A DNA stretch of 64,000 bases from Dichetophora obliterata (GCA_963920525.1 OY986437.1:57803330-57867329), one strand, 5' to 3'; numbered from the stretch's first letter, positions 32,100-43,677 are shown. Notes: a model not told the origin generated them from the sequence alone. Program-made: numbers and translations.

Positions 32100-34320
32100 C
32101 ATTTCAAAGAGTTTACAGTGTTGCAAATCCTATTATAACGTAAAATTCTAGTTTAGGGATTTTTAAATTTACCGAAAAACGCTAAGAACATTGTTTGTAA
32201 ACAAAATCTTTAGTTAAATATATGATAATTGGGTTTTTAAAGCCTGAAGAATTTGTTTAGTACGAACTCACGACGTCGACTTTGATGCAGGTAATTTTGA
32301 GTATTTTTACAAAAACCGAAATACGTAAAATATCCTACCTGCTACAATCATACTTTTTACCTTAATATTTTCGTCGAAATATTTTTTTAACAACAAAGTA
32401 AAAATAAAACCAAGTTATATATCAAAGTCATATTTTTGCGCACTTTAATATGGGGGAAATTTCAAATAAACGGTATATTTTCTACTCTTTCACAAATGTA
32501 GTATTCAGAAAATGTCTACAAAAATCGAACAAATAATCGTAGAAATAATAGCTTAAATAAAAGGTATAAATGTCTCATTTGTTAATATTTATAAAACTTG
32601 CAAAATAAATGAATATTTTTGGAGATATAGGGTCATAGCTGGGGAAATATTTTTCAAAACTCAAAAATGTCAAAAAATTCTTCTAAAAAAAATTCGAACC
32701 AACCTGGAAAAGTCTTAATGATTTTAATTATCTGGAAAAAATAGTCAATCGAGCTAACGTTCGTTTTCGCCGCACAAACTTTTTTCAAATTGTTTACCAC
32801 TGTTATTAATTTGTTATTAACTTTTATATAATAAATACAATGAATAAAAAATTTTGTTATTCACCACTATTTTATAAATGAAATGTTCGCTATTAATAAT
32901 AATAACTAACGCTTTTGAATAATAACTAAAATGAAAAATATCTAGTGAATATTGAATAATGAACCAAATTAATAATAAATAAAAAATTAATAATGACTAT
33001 AAAATTAATAATGAATAACACATGAATAGGCAATGAATCAAAAAATAAAAATGTACAATGAATTAATTATTGAAAAATTTGAAATTCTTTTTGAATTGCA
33101 TTCTTTGTAAATAGCATTCATATGAATAAAAATATAATTAATTATTCTGAATAACGAAAAAAAAATAATTTAAGTTAATTACTAGTCAATTTTTTAAAAT
33201 TCAATGTGAATTAAACATTTTATTTATAAACTATTTTGAATTCATTGGATGGATTTGTATGTCGTTATTCAGTTTTCCTTAAGATTCTGAATATATATGC
33301 AGATTTTACTGCTGTGGCTGATAGTCAATCAAAAATAGTCAATATTAATAGCAAGCAGTGAATAAGAAAAATCTGCTTAACACAAAATAAGGAAATCATC
33401 ATGAAAATAATGCAAACAAACAAAAACATTTGTTGCTGTCAAGCAGAGATCACAACTGCTTAGTTCCAACAACAACAACGGAAACAACAACAACGGAAAA
33501 AACAATTACAACATTAAATTTCACGACTCTCGCTGGCTATGAGAAACCATGCAGTGGTGATCTATGCTGTGAAGCATTGTGGAGTGAAAAGTGAAAGAGC
33601 ATTGCAGAGAGAATGCGCACGCAAGGATTGGAAACTTTTCTCTCAAGAAAGCTTTTTCATCGCGCTCACAAAAGCTTACGTATTGATCTGAAAAATATTT
33701 GTTACTTTTTAATGTTCTACGTGGCACATCTTTATACTATATAATCTTTGCTATTACCCTTTTAAAAAACACCAAAAAACCGAGTTTTAAATTTATATAT
33801 ATTTGTTTCCAAAAAATTTGTGTTCGCTTTATTTTATATATATTTTTAAAGATATTTTTTCATGACATGCTTAATAAAAAAAAATTCTATTTCTTCTTTT
33901 CGATACAGTAAAAAACAATGTGATTTGAATGTATGATTTACACAGGTAATAAGTCTGGACATGCAAAATCATCATACGTAGACAAGACAACCTAGGCTGC
34001 GTCAGAATTGACGCCGGTTTCAACAATACCTATACCTTTCTTTTTTTTAATGGATCAAAGAACCACGGCATGCGACTTATGCAAACAACGTTTGGTCTTT
34101 GACCTAAAAAGAAAGGAATAGATTATTAGAGAAAGAGTTGATTGGAACCATACGTGAATTATCGATAAGGCGGAACAAACTTGAAAGACAATTTGAATTG
34201 CTTATAGCCGAGGCTAGTGTTATGCCTTAACCTCTGCAAGGATTTCCAGCCCTCAGCTGTTCCTTTCATTTAATTTCACATGTTGTTTCAATATTTCTTA
34301 AATGTAGTAAAGAACAAAGA
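32100..34320. other. No gene seen
   Basis: Over 2 kb of AT-rich DNA with many AATAATAAT-type runs (32800-33200) and a (CAACAACAACGG)n patch near 33465. No coding signature was found. Confidence 0.45.
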
Positions 34321-34324
34321 AATC

Positions 34325-34425
34325 GAAAAGAGCCATGCTCGAACCCGGATTCGAACCGGGGACCTCTTAGTTGGTAGTCTAGAGCAGAGTTGTAAGTTCC
34401 ATAGCTCTTTTAGCTCACTTACAAC
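34325..34425 (-). repeat. tRNA-like sequence (perfect B box)
   Basis: On the minus strand CCCCGGTTCGAATCCGGG forms a perfect T arm (CCCGG, 7-nt loop, CCGGG) with an exact RNA polymerase III box B, GGTTCGAATCC (34347-34357 on the plus strand), then TTCGAGCA. Upstream sequence resembles an anticodon region (AGACTACCAACTAAGAGGTC), but no 7-bp acceptor stem forms. This is a tRNA pseudogene or SINE head rather than a working tRNA. Confidence 0.45.
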
Positions 34426-34901
34426 AATTTCAATATATCCGTGTGTTGTAATTCGAAGAATTATGTACATGTACATTGTGGTAGCTTGCTCGCGTTGAAA
34501 GCAAAAACAAAAATGTTATTGCTGCTGTGTGTTTTTTTTTTTGTTGGTATTTTCTCGTGGCGAGTTTTTTGTTGTAGCATTTTCAATATCACTTTTCTGG
34601 AATCATTTTATTTTCTTATTTACTGGCTGCGTGGAACATTTGGGCCTCGTCAGATGCTTAAAACCTATTTTTGCAAATTTTGTAAGAGACATTTGTTGTG
34701 GTTTTTGTTTTTAATTTTTTTAGTCGCTATCGAAGCTTTTATTGTATTTATTTATTTTTTTTTGAATTCGTAATTTAGCTCATTGCCACGACACATCTGG
34801 TCCAGAGCACTCTTCACTAGACTACAAAGGCCGACCAGTACCCGTATGGATTTACAAATTTGCCATTCGAGAGTCTCAAAAATTAGTGCAGCTGTTCAAA
34901 A

Positions 34902-34903
<2 letters not shown>

Positions 34904-34935
<32 letters not shown>
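34904..34935 (+). repeat. (CT)n microsatellite
   Basis: About 16 CT units without interruption. Confidence 0.9.
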
Positions 34936-34945
<10 letters not shown>

Positions 34946-35189
34946 CTTTCACAAAAATCTATCATATTCTTAATTTTAAGAAGTTTCACTTCTGTTCTGC
35001 ATACACGCTATAGGGTTTTTTATATACTCGAAATCACCAGTAGTCGAAATTCGACCTTTTAACTGTGACCTTCGACCTACCTGTGATATGAAATCCTGTT
35101 CTCAGATGAGCGTAGAAAAGGGTTAAAAATCGAATCTTTTTCTATTTCCAGTTTGCCGCTCAGTGCTAACCAACGACTTTTCATACGAA

Positions 35190-35540
35190 AATACTTGTAC
35201 TGAGAAAAGCTACATTTTTAGAGATAACGCAATAATTTTGATGTCAATTGGAAATTTTTCTAATTTACTATCTGAAAAATATAATCAAAAAAGCCTTCGC
35301 ATACAGTTATTTTTCTCAACCAATGATACAAAAATACGATGTACTGAGAAAAACTACAGTTTTCAAGATATCGTCATAGTTTTGATGTCAAAATAACGGT
35401 AATTTTTCAGAATTTTGAATTTATTGTTGGTCAGAAATTTCATAATCCCAACAGTTTTCAAGATATCGTCATAATTTTGAAATCAAAATAAGGGTAATTT
35501 TTCAAAATTTACTGTTTGTAAGAAATTTCACAACCCCAAT
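35190..35540 (+). repeat. Degenerate tandem repeat, about three units
   Basis: Units share GAGAAAAACTACAGTTTTCA, AAGATATCGTCATAATTTTGA and GGTAATTTTTCA. Spacing is about 110-130 bp. The open frames in this interval follow the repeat and are not called. Confidence 0.5.
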
Positions 35541-37503
35541 AAATATTTGCACATGTTACATAAAAAAAATGCTTATTGTAGGGTATCCGTAAGAAATAGC
35601 GAGCAATGTCGGGCATATTTTTCGTACATGTTAGCAATGCCTAAAATTTTCTCTTACACCGTGTTCTTCCATCTCTTACAGCTTAGCTTTTTTTTAAGAA
35701 ATTCTGTTTTGAACGATCATATTTCAGGTCAAAAGTCACAAAAAGTATTCGGTGCACTCCTTCTTATTCATTTAACAACTTTTATGCATTTAAAAGAAAA
35801 ATTATCCAAATCTGTTGAGAAAGACAGGAGAAAATGGTACCGAATTGTTTTCCTACGCCTATTTATATATAGATTTGAAGCTAATATTTTTTCGTATTCT
35901 GTCAATCCTCAGATATAAGATTAGAAAAGTTTGTCAAAACTCTTTTTAAACTAACTCAATTTTTTCAACTTTTATCGTTCATTTCTCAAAATTACAACAG
36001 CAGCTTCATTTCGAAATTTCGCTAAAAGTTGATGTTCATCATTGACTTTCATTTAAATGAAAATCAAATGGATCAATTTCGCTCCATTTTTAGAGTCATC
36101 TATAGAAAAAAATTATTATCTATGGTGGCTTTTATTGTAATTAATAAAAGTTTTCAGTCACATTCAGGATAAATTTAAAATGCAATTAGTTTTTAAGGAA
36201 TTATCTCTATTTTAAATATGGTATTGGCAAAAAAATTTTGTATCAAAACCTTCCCTTCTCCCATGGAAAATCCTGGCTACGGGCCTGGATGATGTTGATG
36301 ACGATAGTGATGGATATCTTCTGGCATACAATTGCAACTTAATAAAACAACAACAAAACACTTTGCATGACAAGCATAGCAGCAGCAGCAGCAGCAGCAA
36401 CAACAACAATTGCAACCATAATAAAGCAAAACAAAAAGAACGGCAACAACAATGACGTTGTATCCAAGAGATATAATTTTTTAATCAAAACTAGTGGAGA
36501 ATTTGAACAATATGTTGCTTATTAGTTGCTGTTTTTGACATTTGTTTTGGTTTTTTTTAGCATTTTGTTTTTTTTTTTTTTGCTCAAGGAAAGCTTTTGA
36601 GAATTTCTTATTTTCTGCTGTTGTATATTTTTCTACATGTGCTGCTACCATTCTGTGCACATTCTTCAGACACGCGCTGTTAAATTTTATGAATTTAATA
36701 AATGATCGCAGGACAAGTAATAATAACAACGGCAACAACAACAACAAAAAGAAATCCCGCATTCTGACAACAGGTAGATACGACAACAGCATAAAATTGC
36801 AAAACAAAAACCAAATTATCTTGTCAGCGCTTTTTTTTTTGTTATTGCACGCTTTGATCTATCCACCAATGTTTCCAACTTTAAAATGAAAATTCCACAA
36901 TAAGCTACTTTTTTCTCTTTTGCTGCTACTTTTTCAGCACGTGTCACAAATTCTGCTCTACGTCAAATACTAGCAACGTACAGTGTTTTTTTTTAATTTT
37001 TTATTTCCTTTTCTGTCGTCTGTTTTGTCATCGCTTCCTTGTTTCTCACCTCAACATTAAATCAATCAGCAATGCAGGTATATTTAACATTTTCCCATTC
37101 TACCCTCTCATCAACCCCCTTCACCTTGCTAGCTGCGTGGGAAATCCTTGTAGTTTTTTTTTTTCATTTAGCTTTTTGCCCCGTTGCAATGCATCATTTG
37201 CTATTTAGTTGTTGCTGCTTGCTCCACGATTCAAGTGGTTGCACGCTTTGTTGCATCCGCATCAATTGTTAATAAGTATTTTCACTTTAATGTTACCAAG
37301 GTGATGATGTTTCTGAAGTGCCGTCGGACGCAAGCTAAAAGCTATAAAAAAAATCCTTATAAAAAATATTAAATAGAGAAATGTATTCGTGTGCACAAAT
37401 ATATAACTCAGGTTTTGATATATTTTCGCGAACTCGTAAGTACCTACTCTGTTGGAAAAAAAGGAACTTTCCGAACAACTCTTGGTTAATTTCTTCACTC
37501 ATA
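35541..37503. other. No gene supported
   Basis: The region has a GCAGCAGCAGCAGCAGCAACAACAACAA run near 36381-36409 and poly(T)-rich stretches. Frames of 100-123 codons at 35547, 36481 (minus) and 36542 overlap low-complexity DNA and lack any domain. Confidence 0.45.
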
Positions 37504-37507
37504 TTAA

Positions 37508-37792
37508 CCCTGGATAACCAATCATATTTCTAATACGTTCTAACCAATGTTAGTCAATTCGACTAACATGCTCCAAAACTCTTTTTTGAGGAGCTGGTGA
37601 TACATAAAATATATAAAAAGCTATTACAAATGGAAAAACTAAGTACATTTTAATAGAAATCAAAAAACATTAATATTTGTCTTTGGTTTTTTTATTTTTT
37701 TATTTTTACATATTTTCAAAACTACTTATTTCATCAGTTCGCAAAAAAGGAGACCAGTGTAAGACGAAACGACTAACATTGGTTATCCAGGG
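37508..37792. mobile_element. 285-bp piggyBac-like MITE
   Basis: TTAA (37504-37507), then CCCTGGATAACCAAT. The right end ATTGGTTATCCAGGG (37778-37792) is followed by TTAA (37793-37796). The 15-bp TIRs are perfect. Just inside, an inverted pair built on GTTAGTC/GACTAAC recurs (37546-37570 and near 37770). No coding capacity. The family differs from that at 25129. Confidence 0.8.
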
Positions 37793-37796
37793 TTAA

Positions 37797-38229
37797 AATA
37801 GTAAAACGTAGAATTTGTGTTACATTTGTAAACTTATTTTAGGTAAAAAATTGTATTTTTTATCATTAAAAAATTAATTTGTTTACACATGCTAATACAC
37901 TGAAAAAATGCCCATGTTTTAAAATTGACGACAGTTCTGTCCATTTTAATTCAATCTAATTTTTAAATTTCTTAAAGTTCTCATAAAAGTTTCATCACAT
38001 TTGTTGCTATTTTGACGTTAAGTTGTTCTTAGGTATTAAACAATAAATATTTTTAAAAAAAACGATGTGTTTAAAGAATAGCTTCAATAGCAACATGTCG
38101 TTAAAATAACAACAAATGTGTTAAAATTTTTTGCATTTGGATATGCGGTCTGTCATTCCCAATACAATGAAAGGCATGAAACCAAAAGATAACTCATGAT
38201 TTAATGAGATTTGCGTGATGGAAATCAGG
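37797..38229. other. No gene seen
   Basis: AT-rich spacer between the piggyBac-like MITE and a LINE relic. The block around 37990-38110 contains the inverted pair AACAAATGTG/CACATTTGTTG with an AAC-rich interior, possibly a small MITE. Confidence 0.35.
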
Positions 38230-38790
38230 TCCAAAGAGGAAACCTTTCAGAATTGGTCTTCTAGCAAGAATACCGATACCAAAAGACTTTGCATTGAGGC
38301 TGCAATGCAATTTTAAAACTCGTAAAGTTTTTGCACGAAACTCGCATTCGAGAACAGGTTATTTTCTGTTCCAAAGGGTACAAACCTTTTTGGTCATTTG
38401 TTAAAAGAGCAAAGAATCAGAAAACGTCATCGATTTCTACGCTTTTAAAAAATAACCAAATCTTCTCTGACTCTGCTGATAAAAGGAACCAATTGGAGTT
38501 TGCACAAAATTCCACTCTCTGAGATATCAATCAACCACTACCCTTTGTTGTGGTTAGTCCTTCTGCTATGTAAGAGATTTACTTTCGAACAAAGCCTCTG
38601 GTCCAAAGCCTCTGGTTCATACCGCCAATTGCGCTTAAAGTGTGTGCTTCAACTCTGGCTTGGCCTTTGCGCAACCTTTTTAACATCTCCTATAGGACAG
38701 GAGAATTTTCATCTTGTTTGAAGGTCTCAAATGTCCCATCAGTACCAAAAAAAGGGCGATGCCTCGAACCCTGCAAACTACCGACTAGGA
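38230..38790 (+). pseudogene. LINE relic, linker and N-terminal reverse transcriptase
   Basis: Readable plus-strand motifs in shifting frames are SSKNTDTKRLCIEA, GYKPFWSFVKRAKNQKTSSI (38331-38522), FAQNSTL, then KCVLQLWLG/MCASTLAWPLRNLFNISYRT and PKKGR (to about 38780). These are the endonuclease-RT linker and first RT motifs of a Jockey-superfamily LINE. The endonuclease and the catalytic half are missing. At about 38795 the similarity stops in a small palindromic repeat, ATCCCGGGATTTTTCGGGAT. Confidence 0.7.
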
Positions 38791-38794
38791 CTTT

Positions 38795-39585
38795 TAATCC
38801 CGAAGGGTTTTGGCTAATCCCGGGATTTTTCGGGATCCCAAAATGCCAAAATTAAAAAAAAAGAATGGCATTTATTTGTATTAAAAGCAGGAACAGTCAA
38901 GCTCTTTCTAATAATTTTTGCGTTTTGGCAAAATGTATTCCATAATAACCTTTATTTTTTTATTTTTAAAATATAAATCGAAACGTAATCGTTATTCATA
39001 CTTAAAATATTCAAAAACACTCAAAAGTTTATTAGACATTTTAAAGACACTAAGACGAAATCATAATATTTAATGCAGACAAGGGTTACAAAACAGTGGT
39101 AATGTAAAAAAATAAGGAAAACCATTCAACTATAATTGGAAGATAATTGGGAAACACTTGCAAATTTATGATTGAAAAAATATCTGATTAAGCCAGATCG
39201 AAAAAAAATTTAATTAGAAAATAACGGTTATAATATGATGATTTTTTTAATAAAAATCATAACCGCACTGTCTTTAATTAAAGATATTTTCTAAATTTTT
39301 AAATATTTAAATTATAATTATAATAAGTTTTTTTGTAAAAAAAATTCTGATTTCTTTTATTTTAGAAAAGTTCAAAATTTATTTCATAATGAAATCCGAA
39401 ATTATTTAGAAATATAAAATCAGATTTCATTTTATTATAAACATAAAAATATAAACGTAAATAAGATAAGCAAAACAAACAACACAAACTTACCTTTTGA
39501 AAAATTAAAAAGAAAACAAAACTTCGTATGCAAATTAACAAATTAGCTGTTAGTAAGAAGTATGACGTGAATAAAATATTCCTTT
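38795..39585. other. No gene seen
   Basis: This starts with palindromic CCCGGGATTTTTCGGGATCCC-type sequence, followed by very AT-rich DNA with no features. Confidence 0.4.
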
Positions 39586-40194
39586 TGTAAGAACGTTTTC
39601 TTCTTAAGGCTGAAGTCCGCTCCAGGATTAGATGAAAAACTCTCGAACTTTCGCCAAATAAATAAAAAGACTAAGTGTTTCAATGCCTCGATTAAAATAG
39701 TTTTCTTTATTTTTAGTCAAGTAATTAAATTTGCATTTGTATATTTCAATTTCTGTATGTACAAATTTTTTTATTACGTCTTTTTATATAATACACAATG
39801 ATTCAATAATAATAATAATACGCTGGATCGTAGAGTAGTTGCTGCTTGTGTCGTGTGGATGAGTGCTACTTCGGCCCGTTACTGTTTTCGGGTCGGTTCG
39901 GGTTCCGGTTTGGTGAGGTGCGAAGAAGTGTAATTCTTGATGAAATGCTGCGGTAAGTAAGAGGCGGTGACGGCTGGGCTTATGCAGGACCCGATCGCGG
40001 TGCTTTTGGGCAGCAAATAAGCGAACTCTACGTTTTATGTATATATATAAAAAAATAAATGCTTTTGCGCTTTAAGACGGTAAGATTTTATTATAAGTCT
40101 AAGCTACGCATTTTACGCTCTGAGTGGCGTGAATTACCCTATTATATATAAGTATATAAAAAAACAAAAACAAAAAAAAACCTTCATTACTATG

Positions 40195-40515
40195 CTCGAA
40201 TTGATGAACGACCGACTATAGCCGATGTATGAATTCAACCAAGCACTCCGACCGAAAATCGACCGACCGATCGAAGCCGATGTAATAATCTTCGTAAGCA
40301 CTGCACTGAGTAATCGACCGACTAAGGCCGATGTAGTAATCAAACAAACACCTTCGGGTAATCGACCAAACTATAGCCGATGTAGTAGTCCAACCGAGCA
40401 CTTCAGACGAAAAATCAACCTACCGAAGCCGATGTACGATGAATGAACGACCGACTAAAGCCGATGTAGTAATCCGAACAACACCTTTAAATAATCGACC
40501 GAAATGTAGCCAATG
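40195..40515 (-). repeat. Minisatellite of LTR copy B, part 1
   Basis: About six units of 55-58 bp carry TAATCGACCGACTAAAGCCG followed by ATGTAGTAATCC and AGCACTTC. Its reverse complement matches the CGGCTTCGGTCGGTCG core of the 15202-15748 array. Units are more diverged from each other than in copy A. Confidence 0.75.
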
Positions 40516-40516
40516 C

Positions 40517-41001
40517 ATCATGATACAAAGAGCTACAGGTAAAGTATTCCCGGCGCAACAAACAATATCTACTGCGCACCTCGTCATTGGTGCTCGTTAA
40601 ATGTGACACTTGATGAATACATTCAAAAGAAAATTTAAAAAAGTGACGAAGATAGCAAAATGAAAACTAACAAACAGTCAAAATTCTGTCAAGCACATCA
40701 AGCAACGTAGCCGCTTTTTGTGTAAATCGGAAAAAAGGGGGAAAAGCACCCCTACAAAATATGCAAATTTTTCTTCTCAAACAGTACTAAAAAATATATT
40801 TACTTTATTTTGGACATGTGCTTTATATAACAATATTTATTTCATTTCAGTAAAACAAGTTTTCATAAGAAAATGTAAGCATTTTAAAATCTTTATACCC
40901 TATGAATAAATTGTGACTACGTTTCAACCAAGGAGTACCTTGCACGTCACAGCAAAGATGGCGGACATGCGCAATACTTTATCTGTAGTTCCTTGTATCA
41001 T
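40517..41001. mobile_element. ATGATACAAAG MITE, copy 1
   Basis: Ends are ATGATACAAAGAGCTACAGG and (complement of right end) ATGATACAAGGAACTACAGA, with further inverted similarity to TGCGCA. The interior ends AAAGATGGCGGACATGCGCA, as in the other two copies. It is about 485 bp with no coding capacity. Confidence 0.7.
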
Positions 41002-41009
41002 GCCAATGC

Positions 41010-41715
41010 ATGATACAAAGATACACAGATAGTGTACTCCGTGCGCAAAAAATGAAATCTTCTGCGCACTACGTCACTCGGGCTTGTCAGCTGTAACACG
41101 TAGTGCATACATACAAAAGAAAATGTGAAAAAGCAAAAAGTAAGCACAAGCAGCAAGCAGCACAATTGCAAGCATTTAAGAAATATTACATTCATTTAAC
41201 TCAATTTCTAATAGTGTGCACTTATAGTACGCGTAAATAATAATTTCCAATTATATTTTATGTCATTAGAATTAGTACTAAAGTTTAAGATGCTTTTGAT
41301 GAGAATAACAACGATTTTAACTCGGGCCATAAAATGAATTTACAATTTGAAAATGAAAGCAAAGAAGCAATCAAAGTGCTGTCAAACACACCAAGTAACG
41401 TAGCTATTTTTTTTGTGTAGGAGAACAAATGGGAGAAAACACCCCTACTATATATTAATTTCTTTTCAATAATAGTACTGAAAAATAAATTTGCTTAAAT
41501 TTATGTATAAATATATTTATAATGTAATTTGTTTCATTTCAATAAATCAATTTTCAATAAGAAAATGTCGATATTTCTTCATCGCTATAAATAATTTATT
41601 CCCTTTAAGAATATTGTGACTACGTTTTTTATTTAGCCACTTTGACAAGCTCGAACTACGTCACAACAAAGATGGTGGACATGCGCAATACTTTATCTGT
41701 AGTTCTTTGTATCAT
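41010..41715. mobile_element. ATGATACAAAG MITE, copy 2
   Basis: This 706-bp copy is tandem to copy 1, separated only by GCCAATGC. It is strongly similar to copy 3 at 54290-55021 (for example TCTGCGCACTACGTCACTCG and AAGATGGTGGACATGCGCAA). The 10-bp GTAGCCAATG is found directly left of copy 1 and directly right of copy 2, consistent with target duplication in the minisatellite. Confidence 0.75.
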
Positions 41716-41850
41716 GTAGCCAATGTAGTAATCCAGCCGAGCACTTCAGACGAATAATCGACCGACCGAAGCCGATGTAGTAATCCGCTTTAGCACTACG
41801 ATGAATGAACGACCGACTAAAGCTGATGTAGTAATCCGAACAATAAAATT
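41716..41850 (-). repeat. Minisatellite of LTR copy B, part 2
   Basis: The array resumes after the MITEs (GTAGTAATCCAGCCGAGCAC, CGACCGACCGAAGCCGATGT) for about two and a half units and then passes into the LTR segment shared with copy A. Confidence 0.7.
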
Positions 41851-42283
41851 AAAAAAAATATTAAACTTAAAAACTAAATGTATCCTTAACGAGCTAACAT
41901 TCGATATCCCGTTTCAAACTACTACTCGTTAGAACGTAACAAGTGTAGGACGGGTCAAAGCACTTCGCTTCCGAACCGTGCAGAGGCCAGCCAAAAAGCG
42001 CACTCTTATATACCTTTGGTTGAAAACCTTTTGCGAATTATAGCACCACTCACACCATGTGGATGTTAAATTTGCCTGTTTTATTTGTCGCTACCGTGTG
42101 GTTGTTGTTTGCCTGGGTTATGCAGTGTTTGTGTGGTAGTTGTATGCCTTAATGCCTGGGCTGTTGTCTGTTTTGGATATTATATGTTTGTGTGGTTGTC
42201 GTTAATGTACTGGCTGTATGCACAGTGGTGTAGTAAGGCAGTGGCGTATTGATTGGGGTACAACCTTTGTACGGTTGCAAAAT

Positions 42284-42655
42284 AATTATAGTATAGCAAC
42301 AAAAGTATTGCTACTTTAAAAATTCAATGAAAGTTGAACAGCCTTTTAAACAGAGTCTTTTAAGATCAAAGTAAAAACAAACTAAAAAATAGACTTTCAA
42401 TAGATTTTGATTTCTTTTTTTTCGATAAATTGGTACCAAAATATCTTGACACCGGCTGTAAAGGACCACTTTTTTATGCCACCTAGCGAGGAAACGATGT
42501 GTTTAAAAACAAACAAAAAATTTACTTTGAAAATCTTTGAGTATATTATTTAGAAACAAATTTTTTAAGTCTCCATGTATTGTAGTCTTTTCACAAAAAA
42601 TATCAACGCAAGTTGAATTCGTTGAAAAAAATGTAACGCCATAACTTATGAACCC
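42284..42655. other. No gene seen
   Basis: AT-rich spacer between LTR copy B and the TTA-flanked element. Confidence 0.45.
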
Positions 42656-42944
42656 TTAGGGGTCGTCCATAAACTACGTTACTGATTTTCCGGTTTTTTT
42701 ACCCCCCTCCCCCTGCGTTACTTTTCGTAGTGCTTTTCAAAATCCCTCCCCCCCCCATAAAGTAACGTGATATATGAAATTAATTCATTCGAATGATTAT
42801 ATATTTTGACTAGCTCTGACAATTTTCACTAGTATTAGTGTCTAGTATGACTAGATACATTAAAGGAACAATTGGAAAAAAATCAATAATTAATATCATC
42901 TGTAAAAGCTATTCCATCTGCGATCCAAGATTCGATGCTCTCAA

Positions 42945-43134
42945 TCACTGGGATAGAAGAAGCTGGTAGTTTGTTGAGGATTCTTCAAAATAGAATTTTT
43001 CAGCGGATTCTATGTCGACCCATTCAGGTGAATCCTCATTTCTAACGCAAAGAAATTCACCTGGTCTTTGACAGAGTACCCTTAAAGGCTGCACCCGAGC
43101 TGCACCAAGTTCTGCGTTTTTGTGTAAATGCTTT
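42945..43134 (-). pseudogene. Coding exon-like segment in Harbinger-like element
   Basis: A good acceptor (TCAATTTTCAG, intron side right of 43134) opens a frame of about 63 codons to a TGA at 42945-42947. The product reads HKNAELGAARVQPLRVLCQR, then PGEFLCVRNEDSPEWVDIES, then ENFYFEES-like residues. Residue composition looks like real protein, rich in charged residues and without low complexity. I do not recognise the family. Upstream on the same strand, 43310-43195 has another coding-like stretch (RKKKSVEGRVLPAAFISFLK) that could be the preceding exon. Confidence 0.4.
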
Positions 43135-43261
43135 CTGAAAATTGATTTATTTAAATAGTATGTTTTATTCCGATTTATTGTAAATGATATAATACAAACT
43201 TATGACAATTCATAGAAGTTTTAAAAACGAAATAAAAGCCGCAGGTAGAACACGACCTTCA

Positions 43262-43493
43262 ACCGATTTCTTCTTTCTGAGAAGGACAGTACATGTCATA
43301 CGGTATCTCCTTTGATCAAGAACATTCAGGCCTTAACGTCAGAGCCTGTCGCAAAAGCAAAGACCCAAATTTTTCAGACGTGTGCTGAGATGGTAAAGGA
43401 ATACCAAAAGGTTCCTGTGTCCAGGGAAAAGGCGGTGGAAGAAATCGTTGAAACAAAAGTTAGCCATCAATTTAGACGATCAAACATAAACAT
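43262..43493 (+). pseudogene. Plus-strand coding-like segment, unknown
   Basis: A frame opens after a TAG near 43240 and runs through LIKNIQALTSEPVAKAKTQI, FQTCAEMVKEYQKVPVSREK, AVEEIVETKVSHQFRR to a possible donor GTAAGG at 43494. Lys/Glu-rich composition favours coding. It runs opposite to the segment at 42945-43134, so at most one of the two strands is likely to be genic here. Function unknown. Confidence 0.3.
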
Positions 43494-43677
43494 GTAAGGT
43501 TAAAATTTTTTGAAATGATTGTGTTATTAATTAGAGATTTTTCGTCGATTTTTTTAATTTTTGGTAACGTTACAATATTTAAACACCTCCCTCCCCCCTA
43601 CCGTAACTTATCGTAGTGCATTTTAAAACCCCTCCCCCCCCCCTAAATTGGTAACGTAGTTTATGGACGACCCCTTA

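Larger units (their letters stand above)
39586..42279 (-). mobile_element. Solo LTR with minisatellite, copy B (interrupted)
   Basis: In reverse orientation this starts near 42279 (TGCAACCGTACAAAGG) and ends TTACA (39586-39590 on the plus strand), paralleling copy A at 14767-16747 block by block: CGCCACTG start, CACGGTTCGGAAGCGAAGTG segment, minisatellite, then the AAAGTTCGAGAGTTTTTCAT end region. A TATA-like GTATATAAGAGTGCGC precedes the CACGG segment. Two MITE copies (40517-41715) interrupt the minisatellite; without them the length is about 1.5 kb. The flanks do not show a clear target duplication. It is clearly diverged from copy A, so it is older or a different subfamily. Confidence 0.65.
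42659..43674. mobile_element. 1016-bp PIF/Harbinger-like TIR element
   Basis: GGGGTCGTCCATAAACTACG (24-bp perfect TIR continuing TTAC) starts at 42659 and its complement ends at 43674. TTA flanks both sides (42656-42658, 43675-43677). A 3-bp TTA duplication points to PIF/Harbinger. Unusually, a C-rich subterminal block of about 65 bp (CCCTCCCCCT...CGTAGTGC...CCCTCCCCCCCCC) occurs near both ends in the same orientation. Two coding-like segments lie inside. A complete transposase is not present. Confidence 0.75.

Noticed and set aside
34346..34425. Functional tRNA gene
   Set aside because: The T arm is perfect but there is no acceptor stem and no well-formed anticodon stem.
34280..34498. 72-codon frame containing RIRTGDLLVGS
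   Set aside because: This is translation of a tRNA-like T-arm/B-box sequence, a well-known source of spurious protein predictions.
35547..35918. 123-codon frame
   Set aside because: Longest frame in a featureless AT-rich stretch. Composition is Phe/Leu/Ile-rich as expected by chance, with no motif.
36481..36889. 108- and 115-codon frames on opposite strands
   Set aside because: Mutually overlapping, dominated by poly(T)/poly(A) and CAA repeats.
42659..43674. Poly(C) tracts as assembly artefact
   Set aside because: C-rich blocks recur near both ends with conserved neighbouring CGTAGTGC sequence, so they are part of the element, though exact tract lengths may be unreliable.
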